NCBI GenBank assembly: GCA_963815475.1
Contig: CAWFHD010000003.1
Span: 8,608,099 to 8,672,098 of the forward strand
Direction of reading: 5' to 3'
Origin: Sulfopaludibacter sp963815475
Lineage (GTDB): Bacteria > Acidobacteriota > Terriglobia > Bryobacterales > Bryobacteraceae
Length of the DNA: 64,000 nt
Under the pieces are notes generated by a model, which was not told where the DNA came from, ran no database searches, and was given only the letters and a program-made list of their open reading frames with translations. The position numbers and the translations under genes were made by a program. This document shows, one piece after another, positions 56,977 through 64,000 of the stretch (within the stretch, counting starts at the first letter, position 1; every line of letters starts with the position of its first letter).

Positions 56977-57408
56977 ATGCCGAAACTTAACCTGCAGGAA
57001 ATCCGCTTTGGATCGGTAGCGCCAACGGGAGATCGCACTACACCGGATCACACTGAAAAGACTCTGTTCCCGTTTATCTGCGAAGCGATCACGCTGCCCG
57101 CATACGATGAAATTCCGTATGTCTTTGATTTGGAGGAACGCGAATATTTGGAATTCACTCTCCGGTCGGACACACCTGTCGATGTTCTGGTCTGCAATAT
57201 GGCGGACTATGAGCGATGGATTGACTCGGGGTATGACCCGGAAATAGCACTCCTGGTCCACCTTGAGGCTGAGGACGTGTTGGCGTACACCCTGCGATTT
57301 ACCGCGCCCCGTGCCGACGAATACGCCGTCCTCCTCATGAACTGGACCGAATGCGCAGCCGACCTCGCAATCGAAATTCCGGATCTGCTGGCCACATCGC
57401 TCCGATAA
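56977..57408 (+). CDS. Small protein of unknown function, jelly-roll-like
   Basis: 143 residues from ATG 56977. Beta-rich: EIPYVFDLEEREYLEFTLRSDTP, VDVLVCNMADYERWIDSGYD and LLVHLEAEDVLAYTLRFTAPRADEYAVLLMNWTE. The segment resembles a pre-peptidase or emp24-like sandwich that mediates protein or sugar binding. No signal peptide. Divergent from the sigma gene; upstream of the receptor gene. Function unknown. Confidence 0.65.
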   Translation: MPKLNLQEIRFGSVAPTGDRTTPDHTEKTLFPFICEAITLPAYDEIPYVFDLEEREYLEFTLRSDTPVDVLVCNMADYERWIDSGYDPEIALLVHLEAEDVLAYTLRFTAPRADEYAVLLMNWTECAADLAIEIPDLLATSLR

Positions 57409-57478
57409 CTGCTCAAGTTCTCCAGACCGGAATCATAGGCGGGCACCGTCGGCCCCACCACGAAAGAGGAAATAAACC

Positions 57479-60361
57479 ATGAGGAACTCTATGCCCAAAA
57501 TAATGCGACTTCTCGCCTTGGTTGCCGGCGCCGCCGCTACGATCCAGCCACTGGCCCACGGCCAGTCCGCGGCAATCAATGGCGAAATCACAGGAACGGT
57601 CACGGACCCGTCGGGGGCGGCCATAGCAGGAGCCGTCATCCAGATTTCCAATCCGGCGACAGGCTTCAAACGAGAAATCAAGGCAGCCGAGTCTGGCCTG
57701 TACCGGTTCACCTTACTGCCCTTAGGGACCTACGACCTCCTGGGTCAGGCGGTTGGATTCGCGGATGCACGCCGTTCTGGGGTGACGGTAAATGCGGGCG
57801 CTACGGTAACGGTCAACATTTCGCTACAGATCGCGGGTGCGAGCACCGCGATCGACGTCTCAGCGTCAACTGCGATCACCGACCCCAGTCGAACAGACCT
57901 CGGTAGCACTCTCGACTCGAATGCAACTCAGAACCTGCCGCTTGTCTCCCGCAATCCCTACAATTTCATTCTGTTTCAGCCCAATGTCAGCGGCCGGGCC
58001 AATACTGAGTTCGGAGTGCCACGAAGGGTGAATGCGAATGGCTTTAACGGCCGGATCAATTACCAGTTGGACGGCAGCAACAATACTGAGAGCGACCGCG
58101 CCGGCATCAGGCTCATCCCGATCTCAAACAGCTACGTCCAGGAGGTGCAGCAGGTAAGCAACGGCTTCGCCCCTGAGTTTGGGAACACGGTGGGCACCGT
58201 GTTCAACACGATTACGAAATCGGGCAGCAACGACTATCACGGGGAGGCGTCCTACATCTTCCGCCGCACACCATTCAGCGCGCGCCCCAAACTCCTTCCC
58301 AGCGACGCTCCAACCCCGGACGTGAATGTGGATTCATATGTGGCCGACGGCGGCGGACGCATCGTCCGGGACAAGCTCTTCTTCTTCGGCTCCTTCGAGC
58401 ACGTAAACCGCGATCTGCCCGCGCCGGTGACCGTGCCCGCACCAGTGATCGCCCAACTCGGACTTCCAGCCAGCTATGCGGACGCCATTCCGTTCAGGCA
58501 GAGCGTGTACTTCTACATGGCGCGGGCTGACTGGATGATCAATCCATCGAATCGGCTCCTTCTCCGCTACAATCATCACTCCAATGATTCCCCCTTCAAC
58601 TACGGCAGCGGTCCAGGCGGCCAAAACCTGGTGTCACGCACGTACAACTTCGTCGATCGCTCGCATGTCGGTGCGGCGCAATTGATCTCGAACCTCTCCA
58701 GTCGCGCGGTGAACGAATTGCGATTCCAGTTCGCTACACGCAGCCAATCAAACAACAGCTTTAGCGCGACAGGCGCCGGCCCCGCGATCACGGTTTTGGG
58801 TGTGGCAAACTTCGGTGGGCCAATCGACGTGGGCTTCGCGTACACAGAAACCGCGCCGGAGATCACGGACAATTTCAGCTTCATCACGAGTGCCCATGAG
58901 TTCAAGATCGGATTCAATACGCGGTGGATTCGTGATGAACAGGTAGCGGCCACGGGCGCCCTCTATGTTTTCCCGACCATCGCGGCATATCAGGCGGCCG
59001 TTACTGGCGCCGATCCGAAGAGCTACGTCAGCTTCACACAATCGCTCGGAAATCCTGCTGATCAAGTACGACTCGCTGTTTGCAGGCCTGTTTGCGCAGG
59101 ACACTTGGAAGCCACGTCGCAACCTCACCGTGACCTACGGCCTCCGGTATGACGTCTACCGGCCGCCGGAGGCAAATCGTGAGGCCCCATTCGCCTATTC
59201 GCAGAAGTTCAGAACGGACAAGAACAACTTTGCGCCACGACTCGGCATTGCTTGGGGTCTCGGACCCGAGCAGAAAACAGTGGTTCGTGCTTCTACAGGC
59301 ATCTTCTACGATCCGCTTCAAACGGACCAGTACCGGCTTGCGCTGCTTACAGACCGGGTTGCCCGCCTTTTTTAGAATCTCCACGCTGCCGTCACAGCCC
59401 TTCGCGCCGGCGTTCCCGAACGTCGTTTCCAGCTCTTCCGACGGGCGTCAATTTGCCGGTCCAGGACCTCATGACCGTGTCCCCCGATTTCGCGACACTG
59501 TACTCCTTCAACGCCAATGCCTCGATCAGCCGTGAATTGCCGAAGGGGTTCGTGTTCAGCGGTTCCTACCTATACACCAAGGGCACCCACCTTCCCGTGT
59601 ACCGAAATATCAACCTGGTGCCTTCTGGCGCATACCTGGCGGACGGAAGGCCCATTTTCAGCACGTCCGCGCGGGTCTATCAGGGATTCAACAACATCCT
59701 CTCGGCCGAATCCGTCGGCAACTCGAACTACAACGCCCTGAACATGACCCTTCAGAAGCGCTGCGGCAGAGCGTGCCAACTGTATGCGACGTACACCTGG
59801 TCGCACGCAATCGACGATGCGCCGGAGCAGAACAACATCGACAGTTCAAATTTCCTTTCGGATCCGACAAACCGGCGCCGCGACCGCGCCAATTCTCTCA
59901 CCGACAAGCGCCATGTGTTCAACATGACCGGCGTGTTCCTGCCGGAATTTCACGTCTCGCGCGGTTTCGCGAACCGGATCCTCAACGGCAACCAGCTTTC
60001 GTTGACAATCCAGGCGGCCAGCGGCGACCTGTTCAACATCGGCAGCAACCGGCAATTGAACCTGGACTCCTCGGAACCAGCGGCGTTTCAGCGCCCACTA
60101 TTCATTGGCCGGAACACATTCCGCGCCCCGGCAGTATTCGAATTGAACGCCCGTTATTCACGGTTCTTTCCGATCGCCGAGCGGTATATCCTGGAATTCC
60201 TCGCGGAGACGACAAACCTCACGAATACGCTCAATGTGGTGGGAGTCAACTCCACCGCACTGGTTGACTCCGCCGGAAACACGCTCGTTCCGGCCACAGG
60301 AGCAGCCATAGGCGCTCGAGACCAGCGACTGCTGCAATTGGGGCTTCGCCTTTCGTTCTGA
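57479..60361 (+). CDS. TonB-dependent receptor-like protein with carboxypeptidase-regulatory domain (interrupted)
   Basis: About 960 residues read through three +1 shifts near 59050, 59360 and 59430. Signal peptide 1-28 (LLALVAGAAATIQPLAHGQS), then a CarboxypepD_reg domain (GEITGTVTDPSGAAIAGAVI, LPLGTYDLLGQAVGF). A plug (LPLVSRNPYNFILFQPNV, RINYQLDGSNNTESDR, VFNTITKSGSN) and a beta-barrel follow, ending in LLQLGLRLSF with the terminal Phe typical of outer-membrane proteins. Oar/SusC-like receptors of this kind are abundant in Acidobacteriota and are thought to import oligomers. AGAGGAAA precedes ATG 57479. Substrate unknown. Confidence 0.85.
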
Positions 60362-60479
60362 TTCAGTCGGGGCCAGAGCCGGTAGAAGAGGGGCCGCCCT
60401 GTCGGCACATGAAGCCGAAAGCAGCCGCTGTACCGGCCGTGATTCGAGCGCGAGCATCGCACTCCAATGTGCTATTGCC

Positions 60480-60790
60480 GTTTTGACGTCGATGCGCCAC
60501 GGACCGTGCTCCCCTGCGTGTGAAGCACCTGGATCGGCTGGTCCTCCGTTAGGGACGTATAAGTTTTCCTTAGAGCGATCGCAACATCGCAATCGAAAGC
60601 GGCAGGTTGAAATGGTTTGGGCTGCGCCGCGCGTACTCCACGCCTCAGGAACTTTCCATTGTCATCCAACTTCACCACTCGAGTTGGTTGGCGAAACTGC
60701 CCAGGGACATAGATGTTACCCGACGTCGTCCACACACGGCCGCCGGGGGGTTGAAGTTTTCGCCTGAACCGCCTCGGTATTCGGCCTGCG
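60480..60790 (-). pseudogene. Fragment of an NHL-type propeller protein
   Basis: On the minus strand, GGSGENFNPP followed by a VDDVGNIYVPGQF-like strand (needing one +1 shift near 60720) and RVVKLDDNGKFLRRG, the repeat core of NHL propellers. Both ends degrade into unrecognisable sequence. Single-blade length, so a remnant rather than a gene. Confidence 0.45.
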
Positions 60791-60952
60791 TCTCGGCCGC
60801 CGCCGCCCCTCAGTTCCGGGAAACGTGCGGTTCCGGTGCGGTGCCGACTTGCCGGGACCTATGTGGCCACTCCACTTATTCCGAATAGCATGTCGCCCGC
60901 GCTCTGTCGACTGTGCGGAGCCAACAACACTCAAAGTCCGCTATAGCAGCGT

Positions 60953-63604
60953 CTAGAGTACTTGGGATCGGCCTGCTAATCGGCCCTCGATCGCCGTCTC
61001 GATTCCATCGGCGATGGACTGCCAGTAGACGCTTTGGTCTACGGTGTCTTTCGGCATCGCCTTGGCTGCGTGCAGAATCTGGAAGTTCCTAACTGGCGTA
61101 TTCCGCCATCCACATTCGAAAAGGATGTATGGCGCAAGGATTGCCTTCCCCTCTCGTTGACACACGATCGCAATCTCGAGCTCCTTCACGCAGTAGTCAG
61201 ATCCGAGATAGTCAATACTCAGTTGACAGGCAATAACATCGGCCGACTCAAGTTCGCTAGTAATTCGCGGATCCCATTGCTCCCCGCTCCTTAAGGAGCG
61301 ATCATGCCAAGGGTAGAGAAGTCCGTTCCTTTCTAAAGGCTTAAGGACCTTTCGTAGAGTGTCTATGTATCGCTCGTCCGCATGAGCATAGCTGAGAAAT
61401 ATTTTGAGTGGCTTCAGCTTCTCACCTGCTGATGCAGAAAGCTCCGCAACGGAGGGTCGCAGTACCCTCTTATCGACGATGATTTGCACCTTCGTTTCGC
61501 CATCTGATTGCAGTGCCTTCACCTCGTCCAGCACTATCGCCTTCTCGGGTGCCTCTTTTGAATATACAAGTTCCTCAGGTCGAAACTCGTAGTCTGAGTG
61601 GATGACATCAAAATTATGGCGGATAATCGCAAGTACATCGCGCCTTGGATCGCTCGAGTCATCACGGACTTTCCCGGCAATGTGAATCCGGACCTGCCGC
61701 CGGGGTTTGTCCGCCTTCACGAGCGCGCGACATCCATTTGGGTGCTCAAGAATCACCCCCGACTTCCAGCGCATGTCTCTGCTCAGGTGACTTGTCCTGA
61801 TGAATCGCAGGGAGTACTCCCTCCGGCAAGATAGGATATTGATACCCGAAATTTAAACAGCTCGACGCCAAAGAACTCGCATCAGTCGGTTGTTGGTCAG
61901 CCAAGTTAGGAATCAAGAACCGCTGTCTGCTTGGCATCCCGCTCAGCGCGAACGCCAACTCAAAGCGATCCATCAGGTTGATGAGAAATGCCCCTGCTTC
62001 TGATGTATACCCGCAGCGCGCTAGAACCTGCTCAGCTTCATCAGGCGCAAACTCCCCCCTTGATCCAACGAACGCGTGGATGAGCGCATAAATTCCGTTT
62101 GTAACCCATTCGGGCTTGAGAATATGGCCAAAACGTAATCGAGGGTCATCTCTGTAATTGAGGGCGATACCGAGGTCATAAAGATACCCAAGAGCATTTC
62201 CTGCTGGTCGCGGTTCCTTTCTCCGTTCCTGGAACAAATTTCGCGAAAAGATTCAAATGTAACAAAGTCTTCAGGCATGGTTGCCAATCTATCTTTGATG
62301 GCAAACCATTTCGCCGGAAAGGCGACCTGCAGGCTCGCCATATTTGCACAAAAGCCCGAGAGATGCTATCGCGAAGGTGATCGATTGATATCTGGTCCTC
62401 ACAAGCGGTCGCCACGAAGTCCTTGATATTGTCGACGTACTTATTTTGCTCCATCCAATCGCCACGGTTTACATCGAAGTTCTGACGGAATTGGTCATTC
62501 AGAACGACTATAACCGGTGCATCGGCTCCACCGAAGGCGCGGATTAGGCGGAACCAGTAGTCCGCCTCGTCGTCATTACCATCCTGGCGACGACTCAGCA
62601 CAAGCAAGTAAAGGCTGCGCTTCGTCAAGAAGAACTGATGGGTCGAGTGCATCAGTTCCTGTCCGCCAAAATCCCACGTGTGCAAGGTGACAGTTTCGGG
62701 CGTGCCGCTGAGCTGGGTCTAGATGCGCCAGTCAGTGATCCCGATGCCGTCGGTAGGGCGCTCGCCCTCCATAAACTGACCGGTGGTCAGTTTCTTAATA
62801 ATCGACGTCTTCCCGACGCCGCCACGCCCCACCAGAATCAGCTTCGCTTCGCGAAGTGGACGCGACCCTCCGGAGGCGCGGCTGGCAAAATCGTTGGTGA
62901 GGACCGAGCGAGGGTCGGCAGGATGGACATCATAGAAGACACTTTCCGCATCCACAGGCCCTTCATCCAGAGCGGCAGTCCCCGCACGCCCCACTTCGGG
63001 TTCGCCGAGGAGTCGCCTGCGCACCGCCCGGTACCACGTTCCAACCGAGCGAGCTGGAATGTGTTTTCTTCTCCGTTACACCGAGCTCGGGTAAGATATC
63101 GAGAATCTCGTGGGTTTTGACTTCCAGCTCCCGCGCCAGTTCGTTTATTCGGATCTTAGTCGACCTGCTTCGTCCCAAGATTTCCTCTGGAATTGCCAAT
63201 CGTGGATTGCCATGGAGCAACAAGGATGTCATGCCCGGAAAGAGCCCGCTAGAGACGTTGAACAAGGCCGGCAAGGAGAGCAGATCGTTATCACGAAGAT
63301 CAAGTTCTCGAAGAGACGTAAGGGTGGCGAGGGTATTCGGCAGGGTAATAAGCTTGTTGTTGCTGAGCCGGAGCACTTCAAGGCCGGCAAGGTGGCCTAT
63401 TGACCCTGGTAGCGAGGTGAGCCGGTTGAAACTCAAGTCAAGCAGCCGGAGTTGGGGCAAGTATGCCTTGATTGGACCTAGTAGTGACGAAAGCAATGAC
63501 GATAGTCCAAGGTTGGAGAGAACCAGCCTGTCGGGATGCTGCAGACGAGCCTTCTCGATTCGCTCCAGTACTGCTCGATAAACTTCCTGTTCAACCTTGC
63601 CCAT
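60953..63604 (-). pseudogene. LRR-Roc-COR-TIR protein, frame-disrupted
   Basis: The span corresponds to about 880 residues. In order: leucine-rich repeats (LRLLDLSFNRLTSLPGSIGHL, LEVLRLSNNKLITLP); a Roc GTPase with GRGGVGKTSI and WDFGGQELMHSTHQFF; a COR-like region (ALGYLYDLGIALNYRDDP, EFAPDEAEQVLARCGY, FINLMDRFELAF); and a C-terminal TIR domain (KIFLSYAHADERYIDTL, then SDYCVKELEIAI with the likely catalytic Glu). There are several frame changes and an in-frame TAG at 62719-62721 just after TDWRI. Bacterial TIR domains can act as NADases in defence. Whether the copy is functional depends on whether the breaks are real. Confidence 0.75.
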
Positions 63605-64000
63605 GACGGTAGGATATCTCGGCACGGCATTTGATGACGGCTCGGTGAAGCATCGCGCACCAATGAAGGAGCTTGTCATTGGTGACCGGGGGCAACCGTG
63701 AAAGCGCACGGGAACGAATGTCGGCCCCTTGAATCGGGTCGGACCCACGACGGTGAGTGGCTGACGGTGCGATATCGGGTCTATCCCGGGCCTCGGTCTC
63801 GCAGACCGCTCTGTGCTAAGACGGCACGATAATTGCTAGCGCAAGTGTCTGGCAACGCTCTGGGCGTATCCGCGCTGCCCGGAGAAAGTTTCTGCTAAGA
63901 ACCCGGAGTGATAAAAGCCCCAGGTTCCGGTAATCCGCGGCGAGCGTATCGCCTATATTGGGCTTGGCTTCCGCCCGCTCGCGGATGGCGTCATCCCAAT
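63605..64000. other. Upstream region of the LRR-Roc-COR-TIR gene
   Basis: About 400 bases to the end of the window with no convincing gene. It should contain this gene's promoter. Confidence 0.4.

Noticed and set aside
1..64000. CRISPR array
   Set aside because: No regularly spaced direct repeats of 25-40 bases were seen; the only short repeat array is the GTTCCCAGT cluster, which has irregular spacing and both orientations.

Overview
The window looks like Acidobacteriota chromosome, most likely the Solibacter/Bryobacter side of the phylum. Evidence: a high-GC genome, a serine/threonine kinase fused to TolB-like WD40 repeats, a TIGR02999-type ECF sigma factor beside large secreted proteins, a carboxypeptidase-regulatory/TonB-type receptor, CHAT-TPR proteins, and a one-piece tmRNA whose tag reads ANTQFAYAA. 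The lineage is inferred from gene content only; there is no rRNA in the window.

Layout. 0-10 kb is ordinary chromosome: two RRM RNA-binding proteins, a fatty acid desaturase, a beta-barrel protein, the tmRNA gene, a receiver-only response regulator and an SSB. 10.3-11.5 kb is an integrase-core transposase. 11.7-22.4 kb is regulatory and secreted: a PD40 propeller protein, a kinase-propeller fusion, and two large exported proteins flanking an ECF sigma factor, both preceded by a near-identical upstream motif. 22.6-27.7 kb is mobile: a four-gene module (two tyrosine recombinases, a CHC2/Toprim primase-like protein, a zinc-ribbon protein), a truncated IS66 transposase, and the 3' part of a tRNA-Gly(CCC), probably an attachment site.

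27.8-50.9 kb is a dense accessory/defence island. It starts with a VapE/DUF3854-like primase ending in an array of GTTCCCAGT repeats in both orientations. Next is a tightly packed operon of nucleoside phosphorylase-like protein, NACHT NTPase, cytidine deaminase and Mrr-like nuclease, which I consider the best candidate for an undescribed system. Then comes a three-gene unit with ATGA overlaps ending in a giant DUF1998 helicase (Druantia-like), an RHH regulator, a C5 cytosine methyltransferase, Vsr, a NotI-type nuclease, a DUF3883 protein, DUF3892, and an XRE/ImmA pair.

50.9-64 kb holds a CHAT protease candidate translationally coupled to an S41-family protein that seems to lack its nucleophile, a methyltransferase, a sigma/anti-sigma pair, a TonB-type receptor, a propeller fragment and an LRR-Roc-COR-TIR protein.

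Caveat: at least a dozen genes change reading frame internally while staying coding-like on both sides, and most shifts are +1. This looks more like insertion errors in the assembly than normal decay, but I cannot tell from sequence alone. Coordinates of such genes are given for the whole interrupted span.
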